Of a stretch of DNA of 49,661 nt, positions 25,665 through 33,259 are shown one piece after another. The DNA lies in NCBI RefSeq assembly GCF_018785315.1, contig NZ_WQPN01000113.1:1-49661 (forward strand), in the 5' to 3' direction. The notes beneath the pieces were generated by a model. The model worked only from the letters and a program-made list of their open reading frames with translations, was not told the origin of the DNA and made no database searches. The position numbers and the translations under genes are program-made. Every line of letters begins with the position of its first letter. Positions within the stretch are counted from its first letter, which is position 1. This DNA is from Clostridium sp. MCC353 (GTDB lineage: Bacteria > Bacillota > Clostridia > Lachnospirales > Lachnospiraceae).

Positions 25665-27506
25665 ATGAAAACACGCAGACACAAAATTTACTATATGATA
25701 ATGGCCCTGCTTCTGACGCTCTGTCTGTTATCCGGCTGTATCACCCGGCCTCCGGCCAAAGAAGAATCCGGTACAGCCGCCGAGACCACTGAAAAAGACC
25801 AGGAATACGAGACTTATGATCAGGATGCCCTGAAGATACAGGAGACATTTGACCAGTTGACCGAAGATATTTTCCGCGAAAATGTATCCGAAAGCCTGTT
25901 AAACCTCCACTATACCGTTACGGATCCGGCCAGTCTTGGGATTACGGAATACAATTCCGGTTTTGGCAATTTTTCTCTGGACTATATGAAGGAAGATCTG
26001 CTGGACACCAAGAATATCCTGGACGAACTGGACGGTTATGATAAAGAACTTTTAAGAGAAGACCAGAAACTGACCTATGATATTTTAAAGAGCATGCTCT
26101 CCACAGAAGTCCGCTCTGAGGGCATGGAACTCTATTACCAGCCCATTTCCCCAACCATCGGAGTCCAGGCCCAATTGCCGGTTCTGCTGGCGGAGTATGT
26201 TTTTTATGGAAAAAAGGACATCGACGAATATCTGATCCTGCTGTCACAGATTGACGAATACTATGCCCAGATCATCGAATTTGAAAAAGAACAGTCCGCG
26301 GCCGGGCTCTTTATGTGCGATTACATTTTGGATGAGGTTCTGGAATCCTGTCAGGGGTATCTGCTCACGCCTGAGCACAGCTTTCTGACGGAGACATTTG
26401 CAAGCCGTCTGGATACGGTGGAAGGGCTGACCGATGAGGAGAAGGCCGCTTATATTGAGAAAAACAGGGTGATCCTGGAATCCGACTTCATTCCCGCTTA
26501 TCAGATGCTGACGGAAGAGCTGGAGAAGCTGCGGGGAACAGGGACTACAGAATCCGGGCTGTGGAGTCTTCCTAAGGGCTCCAATTATTACAAATACCTG
26601 ATCGCATCGGCCACCGGCACCTCTTATACCACGGTGGATGAGCTGAAAAAGGCCATTGAAAACCAGATTGACAGCGATTTAATGTCCATGTCAAAAATTA
26701 TAAGGGATAATCCCCAGGTGCTGGATAAACTGGACAATTACGATTTCAGCGTAACGGAACCGACAGCGATTTTAAATGATCTGCAGAGCAAGATCCCTAA
26801 AGATTTTCCTCAGCTCCCGCCCTGTTCCTATACGGTAAAATATGTGCCAAAAGCTCTGGAAGGATCTTTAAGCCCCGCATTTTACCTGACTCCGCCTCTC
26901 GACAACTTCGAAAACAATGTCATTTATATCAATGGAAATGAAAAATATGAAAGCGCGGACCTTTATACCACGCTGGCCCATGAGGGATATCCGGGGCATC
27001 TCTATCAAAACGTATATTTCCTCAATCAGAGTCCCTGTCATCTGAGAAGCCTTATGAACTTTTCCAGCTACAGTGAGGGCTGGGCGACCTACGTGGAAAA
27101 TTACAGCTATACCTTAGATAACGGCTTAGACCCTCTGCTTGCTCAGGTTTTGGCCTATAATAATTCTTCCACCCTGGGGCTTCACGCTTTGCTGGACATT
27201 AATATTAACTATTATAAATGGACAAAAGAGCAGGTGGCCGATTACCTGGGACAGTATTACAGCATTGAAGGAAGCGATATTGTGGATAATATGTATTATG
27301 CCATGATCGCCAATCCCACCAACTATCTGGAGTATTATGTAGGGTATCTGGAAATCATTCAGATGAGGGATATGGCTCAGAAAACCTTAAAAGAGGATTT
27401 TGATTTGAAAGAATTCCATAAATTCCTGCTGGATATCGGACCGGCGCCATTCAATGTGATTACCGTATATTTTAAGGAATGGCTGCTGAATTATCATTTA
27501 AAATAA
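25665..27506 (+). CDS. DUF885-family lipoprotein, putative metallopeptidase
   Basis: A 613-residue lipoprotein (lipobox LSGC, Cys25) with the DUF885 fold, mostly helical and related to M3/M2-like zinc peptidases. The signature H439-E-G-Y-P-G-H445 (LAHEGYPGHLYQ) stands in for HExxH, and further conserved stretches are SEGWATYVENY and YYVGYLEI. The family is abundant in Lachnospiraceae, often in several copies; substrates are not established. The start at 25665 is preferred because it has GGAG seven bases upstream and begins the signal peptide; the frame opens at 25635. It is divergent from the chondroitin lyase, both being surface lipoproteins, so shared regulation is possible. A strong terminator follows. 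Confidence 0.83.
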   Translation: MKTRRHKIYYMIMALLLTLCLLSGCITRPPAKEESGTAAETTEKDQEYETYDQDALKIQETFDQLTEDIFRENVSESLLNLHYTVTDPASLGITEYNSGFGNFSLDYMKEDLLDTKNILDELDGYDKELLREDQKLTYDILKSMLSTEVRSEGMELYYQPISPTIGVQAQLPVLLAEYVFYGKKDIDEYLILLSQIDEYYAQIIEFEKEQSAAGLFMCDYILDEVLESCQGYLLTPEHSFLTETFASRLDTVEGLTDEEKAAYIEKNRVILESDFIPAYQMLTEELEKLRGTGTTESGLWSLPKGSNYYKYLIASATGTSYTTVDELKKAIENQIDSDLMSMSKIIRDNPQVLDKLDNYDFSVTEPTAILNDLQSKIPKDFPQLPPCSYTVKYVPKALEGSLSPAFYLTPPLDNFENNVIYINGNEKYESADLYTTLAHEGYPGHLYQNVYFLNQSPCHLRSLMNFSSYSEGWATYVENYSYTLDNGLDPLLAQVLAYNNSSTLGLHALLDININYYKWTKEQVADYLGQYYSIEGSDIVDNMYYAMIANPTNYLEYYVGYLEIIQMRDMAQKTLKEDFDLKEFHKFLLDIGPAPFNVITVYFKEWLLNYHLK

Positions 27507-27509
27507 TAT

Positions 27510-27550
27510 AAAATGGCGCGGGGGATTGGTTAAATTCCCTGCGCCATTTT
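27510..27550. terminator. Bidirectional terminator
   Basis: AAAATGGCGC (27510-27519) pairs with GCGCCATTTT (27541-27550), with further GGGGA/TTCCC pairing inside. A- and T-runs lie on the two sides, between convergent genes. Confidence 0.88.
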
Positions 27551-27562
27551 ATATTCTGACTT

Positions 27563-28171
27563 CTACTTCTTCATTGAATAATATTCCAAATAATCATCAT
27601 CGCCGTGCTCAATATGTCCGCTGGAATAGTTCTCACCGTTCACCAGCAGTTTCAGCTTATCCAATTCAAAATTCTCAATAAAAGTATTGCCCAAAGCTCC
27701 CAGCATCAGGTCTTCGCCTGTGGTTCCGGAAGAGGGTATTTGTGACAGATCCAGTGTTCCGATCTTTTCAGACGCTTCTGAAGAAGCATCTTTTGAAGCG
27801 CCCGGGCCGCCTTCTTCCTCGTCGCTGCCTCCTGTCACCTCAAAACTCAGCACTTTGGTTCCTTCTGAAAGAACGCCTTCTTCGATCAGCTTGTCCACCA
27901 GCGCCTGGGCATCCAGTTCCTTTACCTCAGTCATGGACTTTTTCAGCCCGGTGGCGTCTTCATTGCCGGAGTAAATGGAAATGACATCCACGGATTCCGC
28001 AGTCGGGTCAGGAACCTTGTCAAACGCTCCTCCCGGCGCCGCCGTCTCAACTTCTTCCATGTTATTTTCCATGCTATTGGCGGTAGTGTTTTGTTTCTTT
28101 GTAGTTGGCGTGCAGGCAGCCAATGATAACATCAGCGCAGCTCCTACAAAACACATCATAAATTTCTTCAT
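27563..28171 (-). CDS. GerMN-domain lipoprotein
   Basis: A 202-residue lipoprotein with lipobox LAAC (Cys20) and a Thr/Glu-rich linker. The globular domain from about residue 57 (VDVISIYSGNEDATGL onward) ends TFIENFELDKLKLLVNGENY, which resembles the GerMN module found in spore germination and sporulation lipoproteins. The start at 28171 has AAGGAGG upstream. It follows the MarR gene by 17 bases on the same strand, so the two form an operon. The role in germination or in envelope function of growing cells is not decided by sequence. Confidence 0.75.
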   Translation of the reverse strand: MKKFMMCFVGAALMLSLAACTPTTKKQNTTANSMENNMEEVETAAPGGAFDKVPDPTAESVDVISIYSGNEDATGLKKSMTEVKELDAQALVDKLIEEGVLSEGTKVLSFEVTGGSDEEEGGPGASKDASSEASEKIGTLDLSQIPSSGTTGEDLMLGALGNTFIENFELDKLKLLVNGENYSSGHIEHGDDDYLEYYSMKK

Positions 28172-28188
28172 CGTTACGTACTGCCTCC

Positions 28189-28632
28189 TTAATTCTTCTG
28201 CTGGCCGCGAAACCAATGGTCTAATTTCGTCAGCGCCTTCATTAAAGCTTTTCTCTCATTCTCATCCAAACTTTCCATAATGCTTTCAACCATTGCCCTA
28301 TGGAAATTCTTATGGTGCTGATAAGCGACTTTTCCTTTGTCAGAAAGGGAAATATAAACGACCCGCCGGTCCTCGCTCCCCCGGCTTCGGATGACATAAC
28401 CTTTTTTTACCAGGCTGTTCATCGCAATGGTCAATGTCCCCACTGTCACAGACAATTCTCTGGCAATGGCAGACATATTCTTAGGATCTTCTATACCGAT
28501 GGCATCGATTACATGCATGTCATTATTCGTAATGTCTTTGAACTCCTGGGTAATGATGACCTGCTGTTCGATATCCATCACATCCCGAAACAGCTTAACC
28601 CACAACTCATTGAATGCTTCGTAATTCTCCAC
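28189..28632 (-). CDS. MarR-family regulator
   Basis: A 147-residue winged-helix regulator. The DNA-binding helix region is MSAIARELSVTVGTLTIAMNSLVKKGYVIR and the wing is RGSEDRRVVYISLSDKG, both canonical. Dimerisation helices are at the ends. Its N-terminal VKLFRDVMDIEQQVI stretch is reminiscent of FabT-type fatty-acid regulators, but no fab genes are near, so that is only a hint. It leads a two-gene unit with the GerMN lipoprotein, and MarR proteins usually repress their own operon. Confidence 0.87.
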   Translation of the reverse strand: MENYEAFNELWVKLFRDVMDIEQQVIITQEFKDITNNDMHVIDAIGIEDPKNMSAIARELSVTVGTLTIAMNSLVKKGYVIRSRGSEDRRVVYISLSDKGKVAYQHHKNFHRAMVESIMESLDENERKALMKALTKLDHWFRGQQKN

Positions 28633-28779
28633 TTTTTTCCCCTTCAGACATACTCTTATTCGATCAAAGCTTCCAAATGATTATACATTATTTTGGCATT
28701 CAAAACAACCACCTAAAACTTAGGAAATTCTTACATATACTGGAAAAAATGCCGTTTTCACAAAATGTTCACAGCTTCC

Positions 28780-29307
28780 TTACCCCATCATTCCCGCCAA
28801 AAATACGCTGGCCGCCAGCCCGGTCAGGGTGGTGAGCAGCGCGCCGGTCAGAGTATATCTGGTCTTCGTGACCCTGGCCGTCACAAAATAAACGCTCATC
28901 GTATAAAAAATAGTCTCTGTACAGCTCAGCATCAGCGAAGTGATCAATCCCAGATAAGAATCCGTACCGTACTGCTTAAATATGTCAAGGGCCAGGCCTG
29001 TGGCCGCGCTGGACGAAAACATTTTCACAATGGCCACAGGGAGCAGCTGGGACGGAAATCCGAACCGGTCCGTTATTTTCCCCAACGCTTCTGCCGCCGC
29101 GTCCAGAAATCCGGAGGCCCGCAAAACGCCCACCGCCACCATAAGCCCCACCAGCGTGGGCATAATATCAACCACTGTTTTTGCGCCCTTTTTTGCTCCT
29201 TTCACAAAATCATCATAGACTGGCCGCTTCATCAAAACAGCAAATCCAATAATATAAAAAATAATAATAGGGATAATAAAATCTGAAAGAACCGCTAATA
29301 TTTTCAT
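28780..29307 (-). CDS. spmB: Spore maturation protein B
   Basis: A 175-residue membrane protein of the nucleoside-recognition (Gate) family. The N-terminal helix IIPIIIFYIIGFAVL, the TLVGLMVAVGVLRASGFLD stretch and the conserved STETIFYTMSVYF-like SCTETIFYTMSVYF are typical of SpmB. In Bacillus, SpmA and SpmB contribute to spore core dehydration and heat resistance. GGAGG precedes the ATG. The partner spmA, normally immediately upstream on the same strand, is not there; the upstream DNA is a repeat cluster followed by a divergent gene. Confidence 0.88.
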   Translation of the reverse strand: MKILAVLSDFIIPIIIFYIIGFAVLMKRPVYDDFVKGAKKGAKTVVDIMPTLVGLMVAVGVLRASGFLDAAAEALGKITDRFGFPSQLLPVAIVKMFSSSAATGLALDIFKQYGTDSYLGLITSLMLSCTETIFYTMSVYFVTARVTKTRYTLTGALLTTLTGLAASVFLAGMMG

Positions 29308-29313
29308 AAATTA

Positions 29314-29410
29314 CCTCCATGCCGGAGCGGTTTTTGCGTAAATACTGCGTAACGCAAGTATTGCGTTATGCAAATATTGCGTTACGCAAATACTGCGTTA
29401 CGCTGGCACG
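29314..29410 (-). repeat. Dispersed repeat copy B with internal 16-bp tandem array
   Basis: Read leftward it begins GGCGTGCCAG and ends CAAAAACCGCTCCGGCATGG AGG, giving the spmB ribosome binding site. Inside, 29336-29403 is a tandem array of 16-bp units of the form GCGTTACGCAAATACT (29347-29362, 29363-29378, 29379-29394, plus partial units). Each unit contains the small palindrome GCGTNACGC. Confidence 0.8.
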
Positions 29411-29589
29411 CCTTCACCGCTGTTTTGCCTTAATAAAAGAATCTTACTACCATCATATTAATGCTTTTCATATTCCATAACCTGTTATACAATAATTTTA
29501 GCAGCAGTTCCGGGCGGCGGAATAATCGGATGTCCTGAACAGTTACTAATTTTATTCCATCAAAATTTTTCAGACCAGGAGGTTTCATA

Positions 29590-29949
29590 ATGAACGTATT
29601 ATTTTTAGAATATCCCAAATGTTCCACCTGCCAGAAGGCGAAAAAATGGCTGGATGATCATCAGGTTTCCTATACAGACCGGCATATCAAAGAGAAGAAT
29701 CCCAATGCCGGAGAGCTGAACGAGTGGATCGGAAAAAGCGGTCTTCCCACCAAGAAATTCTTTAACACCAGTGGATTATTATACAAATCCATGGCTCTAA
29801 AAGAAAAGCTTCCCGACATGGACCAGGACGCTCAGGTAAAGCTTTTGGCAACGGATGGGATGTTGGTTAAACGGCCGCTGATCATCGGGGATGATTTCGT
29901 ATTAGTCGGCTTTAAACCTAATGAATGGGAAGAAAAGTTAATAAATTAA
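29590..29949 (+). CDS. ArsC/Spx-family thioredoxin-fold protein (YffB-like)
   Basis: A 119-residue protein of the ArsC family. The N-terminal motif is YPKCSTCQKAKKWL (8-21), with CxxC at Cys11-Cys14, followed by the family's VKRPLIIGDDFVLVGF (about 93-108). Proteins of this branch include YffB and Spx/MgsR; true arsenate reduction is unlikely to be the physiological role of this type. AGGAGG precedes the start. It is followed by a terminator and then the sirtuin, both rightward. It probably acts in cytosolic thiol chemistry. Confidence 0.88.
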   Translation: MNVLFLEYPKCSTCQKAKKWLDDHQVSYTDRHIKEKNPNAGELNEWIGKSGLPTKKFFNTSGLLYKSMALKEKLPDMDQDAQVKLLATDGMLVKRPLIIGDDFVLVGFKPNEWEEKLIN

Positions 29950-30010
29950 CAATTTTAAATTGACAAATCATTTCATAGTGATATACTTTTGCATGAAAGG
30001 TATTGAAAAA

Positions 30011-30041
30011 GGGCGTGGGCTTATTGACCATGCCTTTTTTT
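30011..30041 (+). terminator. Rho-independent terminator after the ArsC-like gene
   Basis: GGCGTGG (30012-30018) pairs with CCATGCC (30028-30034), with one G-T pair, followed by seven T. It lies 30 bases before the sirtuin start, so the sirtuin probably has reduced or separate expression. Confidence 0.8.
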
Positions 30042-30070
30042 GTATAAATTTTACACAAAGGAGGATAATT

Positions 30071-30793
30071 ATGCAAGCTGACCGCATTAAAGAAATCATT
30101 GCCGGTTCATCTGATATCGTCTGCCTGCTGGGGCTGAAAGTGAGTATGGACTGCGGGTGTCTGAATTACCGCCAGGAGGACGGATTGTATGATTTAGAGA
30201 TGAAATATGGATATGCGCCGGAAGAGATATTTTCCGCCTCTTTCTACAACACCAGGCCCCGTCAGTTTTTTGAGTTCTACCGGAATGAAATCCTTAACCG
30301 TCCGGGAGTTCCCGGCCCCTGCCACCAGGCACTTGCCAGGATGGAACAGAACGGGAATCTAAAAGCTGTAATTACGCGGGAACTATTCAGTCTTTCAAAG
30401 CGGGCAGGATGCCGGCATGTAATCGAACTTCACGGCAGCATTTATCAAAACATCTGTCCCAGATGCGGAAAAAAGTATACCATCGATTACATGAAAAAAA
30501 ATACTCCTATCCCGCTGTGTGAAAAATGCGGCATTCCAGTACGCCCGTCGGTACGGCTGATGGGCGAAATGCTGAACAGCAAAGCCATAGCCCAGGCGGC
30601 TTTGGAAGTGGAGAAAGCCGATACCCTATTGGTGCTGGGATGCCATCTGAATGCTCATTTGGCCGCTAATTTTCTTCCATATTATAAGGGGAATAAACTG
30701 ATATTAATTAATGAAGAAAAACATTTTATGGACAGGCGGGCGGATTATATGATTCATGAAAAGCCGGGGGATGTGCTGCCGGGGCTGATATGA
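30071..30793 (+). CDS. Divergent Sir2-family protein
   Basis: A 240-residue sirtuin-like protein. The C-terminal half is orthodox: catalytic His121 in VIELHGSIY, four zinc cysteines (Cys129, Cys132, Cys150, Cys153), and a Rossmann-type ADTLLVLGCHLNAHLAANFLP segment. The NAD-binding half is altered. The usual GAG-x-S is LLGLKVSMDCGC, and the TQNID motif that supplies the catalytic Asn and Asp is replaced by TRELF (102-106). The start at 30071 follows AAAGGAGG; the longer open frame runs through the upstream terminator. Deacetylase activity is therefore doubtful; ADP-ribosyl or acyl-lysine binding is possible. The family is known in Lachnospiraceae but not characterised as far as I know. Confidence 0.82.
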   Translation: MQADRIKEIIAGSSDIVCLLGLKVSMDCGCLNYRQEDGLYDLEMKYGYAPEEIFSASFYNTRPRQFFEFYRNEILNRPGVPGPCHQALARMEQNGNLKAVITRELFSLSKRAGCRHVIELHGSIYQNICPRCGKKYTIDYMKKNTPIPLCEKCGIPVRPSVRLMGEMLNSKAIAQAALEVEKADTLLVLGCHLNAHLAANFLPYYKGNKLILINEEKHFMDRRADYMIHEKPGDVLPGLI

Positions 30794-30925
30794 GCGTTGG
30801 GCCTTTTTATGATTAAGACAAATATTAGCATTTGTTGAAAATTTCAGAGTGTGATGGACAAACAGGGCAAAACTCAATACAATAGATATCAGGAACAGCA
30901 ACGTTATCTTTAGTGAGGTGCGCTC

Positions 30926-31072
30926 ATGTCAGTTATACATATTTACGGAGCCTCCGGATCCGGGACATCCACTCTGGGAAAGGCTTGTAAAACAGAAATG
31001 CAGGCATATAAGCCTGGATGGAACGCTGCCCATGGAAAGACTTTTAGAATTGATCACTTATACTTCCGGTAA
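30926..31072 (+). pseudogene. Remnant of a P-loop kinase (adenylate kinase-like)
   Basis: A 48-codon frame behind GTGAGG starts MSVIHIYGASGSGTSTLGKA, a perfect Walker A of small AAA/adenylate-kinase-like enzymes that are normally about 180 residues. After GKA the similarity stops and the frame ends at 31070-31072. In the next frame (about 30975-31050) CRHISLDGTLPMERLLELI looks like the C-terminal end of the same protein class. This suggests an internal deletion joining N- and C-terminal parts out of frame. The 3' end overlaps the convergent small membrane gene. Confidence 0.65.
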
Positions 31073-31215
31073 AAACTTAGTCCGATCAATGAAAAAACCA
31101 TAGGAACAACAGCATATCCAGCATTTACCTGCCCGTGATTACAGAGAACATATCCGGCTCCGGCAAAAGTTAAAATTATAAACACAACACTAAATATCAA
31201 GAAAAACATTTTCAT
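31054..31215 (-). CDS. Small two-helix membrane protein, 53 residues
   Basis: Reading frame MKMFFLIFSVVFIILTFAGA followed by GYVLCNHGQVNAGYAVVPMV and FSLIGLSFYRKYK, stop at 31054-31056. A strong GGGAGGGG lies seven bases before the ATG. Two hydrophobic helices (about 4-23 and 34-48) with a positively charged C-terminus are visible. It starts 34 bases after the VanZ gene ends, on the same strand, so it is likely co-transcribed. The tail overlaps the kinase remnant in antisense by 19 bases. Function unknown. Confidence 0.7.
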   Translation of the reverse strand: MKMFFLIFSVVFIILTFAGAGYVLCNHGQVNAGYAVVPMVFSLIGLSFYRKYK

Positions 31216-31248
31216 CTTTACCCCTCCCATTCCAATTCAATCAGCTTT

Positions 31249-31770
31249 TTATAGATTTACTAATATTAAAATAATAAATGCAAGTATGGCTCCAATTGGA
31301 GCCATTAACGCAATGGCTGACTTTGATTTATCCTTAAATATCATATAAATTAAGCGGAACAGAATAACACCGGCGAAACCGCCAAGCGCATTCAATATTA
31401 CATCATCAATATCACTTGCGCCCACCTTGAAAACAAATTGTGCGGCTTCAACAAGTGCGCTAAGCAAAGCGATTATGGATGTATTGACAATGACTGATTT
31501 GTTCCGGTTCAGCAACGTTATATAAATCCCACAAGGTACAAAAATCACAACATTTCCCAATAGATTGCTCAATGCAAAAGACCTCAAAATAATGTCTTCA
31601 CTGAACAAATAACCTGAGATTGTCCGGAAAGGAATGAGGTTTATGGATTGAAAAGAACCTATTCTTTTTTTCTGAAACAGAAGGGCAAACAATATCACCA
31701 AATATAAAATCATTACGCTATATAACAGAATATTATAAATGATATTTTTTGTTTTGATATCAGCTTTCAT
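31249..31770 (-). CDS. VanZ-family membrane protein
   Basis: About 173 residues with five hydrophobic segments. The family signature is visible in SINLIPFRTI, LGNVVIFVPCGIYI and the C-terminal SDIDDVILNALGGFAG. VanZ proteins include the teicoplanin-resistance factor of enterococci, but most chromosomal copies have no known role. There are two adjacent ATG codons (31773 and 31770); GGAGG spacing favours the second. The gene is AT-rich compared with the surrounding genes, together with its neighbours to 33.1 kb, suggesting a recently acquired islet. It is divergent from the HTH-methyltransferase gene. Confidence 0.85.
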   Translation of the reverse strand: MKADIKTKNIIYNILLYSVMILYLVILFALLFQKKRIGSFQSINLIPFRTISGYLFSEDIILRSFALSNLLGNVVIFVPCGIYITLLNRNKSVIVNTSIIALLSALVEAAQFVFKVGASDIDDVILNALGGFAGVILFRLIYMIFKDKSKSAIALMAPIGAILAFIILILVNL

Positions 31771-31972
31771 CATACCGCCTCCATAACTTCTAATTCTGAT
31801 TTTGACTTTTCACTTAGTTTTCCCTCATGTTATATCTTCCACAAGGCACATAGAAGTCTGATTGTGGGGAATGAGGAGAACCAAAATATATAATAAATTA
31901 TAGCATATAACATGCGGAGTATGGTAAATTGTTTAGTATCCTTTTGCTTTTTAAGAATCTCTAATATCAACT

Positions 31973-31985
31973 CTACGATTCGTAG
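31973..31985. promoter_or_regulatory. Palindrome CTACGA-T-TCGTAG, candidate operator
   Basis: A perfect 6-bp-arm inverted repeat 57 bases before the HTH-methyltransferase start, followed by an AT-rich TATATAAT stretch that may be its -10 region. An XRE protein often binds such a site in its own promoter. Confidence 0.4.
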
Positions 31986-32042
31986 GTATGATTTTACAGG
32001 TAACTATTATATAATTCTAAAGAAAAAGGGGAGGGTGACAGT

Positions 32043-33110
32043 ATGAACCAAGTTAAAATCGGAAAATTTATCGCCGAAATGAGAAAACAGCAGAATTTAA
32101 CTCAAAGAGAATTTGCTGATATTCTTAATATTAGCGATAAAACTGTAAGTAAGTGGGAATGCGGCAACGGAATGCCTGAATTATCTTTTATGCAGCCAGT
32201 TTGTAAAATTCTCAAAATCGATCTTAATGAATTATTTTCGGGTGAAAAACTGACTGATGATGTCTATAAAAAGAAAGCAGAGGAAAATATGATTAAACTT
32301 GTAAAAGAAGCAGAAATGATGAAAAAGAACATTGTTGGGGGACAAATTTTAGATGATGCGGAAAATATCGAGCTAGATGTTTACAAAGTGCATAAAACAA
32401 ATACTGACTTCTGGAGTACAATAGGCAGCAAACTATTAGGTACCGTTTTTTTACCAAATTGGGCAGCTTTTCTTCCATCTGAAGAACATCTAAATTTACT
32501 TGGAAGTTTATCGAATAAAAAAGTTCTTGAAGTTGCCTGTGGCAACGGTCATTCATTAAAATATGTTTCAGAAAAAGGTGTCGTAGAATTGTGGGGAATG
32601 GATATATCCGCAAATCAAATTGAACTCACAAAAAACTTCCTCGAAGCACAGGGAATCAATGCAAAGCTTATCTGTTCGCCTATGGAAAATGAATGCGGTA
32701 TTCCAACCGATTATTTTGATTTAATTTATTCCGTTTATGGTATTGGCTGGAGCACTGATTTAAATAAAACTTTTAAGCGCATTCACTCATATCTAAAAAA
32801 GGACGGTACATTCGTTTTTGGATGGTCGCACCCCATTCATAAATGTGTCTCCGTTGAGAATGGCAGACTTATTTTCTGTAATTCCTATTTTAAAGAAGAT
32901 TGGTATCATGCAGATATCAGCAGCAAAGATATTATGCTTTCCAACCGTATGTTGAGTACGTATATTAATACTTTAGCCAACAATGGTTTTCTTATCGAAA
33001 AGCTTATTGAAGAAACAGACAGAGAAAAAGCGATGGCATCAAATAATGATTTTGGCAGAAAAGCATTAATGCTTCCCACAGCTTTTGTCATTAAAGCCAG
33101 GAAATTATAA
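32043..33110 (+). CDS. XRE helix-turn-helix / class I methyltransferase fusion
   Basis: A 355-residue two-domain protein. Residues 1-65 are an XRE/Cro DNA-binding domain (LTQREFADILNISDKTVSKWE). A helical linker (70-125) follows, then a SAM-dependent methyltransferase: motif I VLEVACGNGH (161-170), acidic position in LWGMDISANQ, and the DYFDLIYSVYGIGW segment. GGGGAGGG lies upstream. The methyltransferase resembles small-molecule enzymes, and the substrate is unknown. A fusion of this kind could couple sensing of a metabolite to regulation, or the methyltransferase fold could serve as a ligand sensor. The gene is AT-rich relative to the region. Confidence 0.85.
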   Translation: MNQVKIGKFIAEMRKQQNLTQREFADILNISDKTVSKWECGNGMPELSFMQPVCKILKIDLNELFSGEKLTDDVYKKKAEENMIKLVKEAEMMKKNIVGGQILDDAENIELDVYKVHKTNTDFWSTIGSKLLGTVFLPNWAAFLPSEEHLNLLGSLSNKKVLEVACGNGHSLKYVSEKGVVELWGMDISANQIELTKNFLEAQGINAKLICSPMENECGIPTDYFDLIYSVYGIGWSTDLNKTFKRIHSYLKKDGTFVFGWSHPIHKCVSVENGRLIFCNSYFKEDWYHADISSKDIMLSNRMLSTYINTLANNGFLIEKLIEETDREKAMASNNDFGRKALMLPTAFVIKARKL

Positions 33111-33190
33111 ATTGCGTGTCATCCTCCATGCCTAAATATTTTTACACGATACTCCCCAGCTATTTTTACAGCCTATTTTATCTAAAATGA

Positions 33191-33214
33191 GAGGAGCGAA
33201 TTATCCCGCTCCTC
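33191..33214. terminator. Hairpin between convergent genes
   Basis: GAGGAGCG (33191-33198) and CGCTCCTC (33207-33214) form a perfect 8-bp stem around AATTATCC. It is followed leftward by CTCATTTTAG, so it most likely ends the metalloprotease transcript, and it may serve both sides. Confidence 0.65.
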
Positions 33215-33259
33215 TGTCCTTCTTATAATCCTCTGCCATAACTGTCAGCTCAGCCTCTT

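Noticed and set aside
29590-29949. Arsenate resistance role for the ArsC-like gene
   Set aside because: No arsB, acr3 or arsR is nearby, and the CSTC-type short proteins of the YffB/Spx branch are usually not arsenate reductases.
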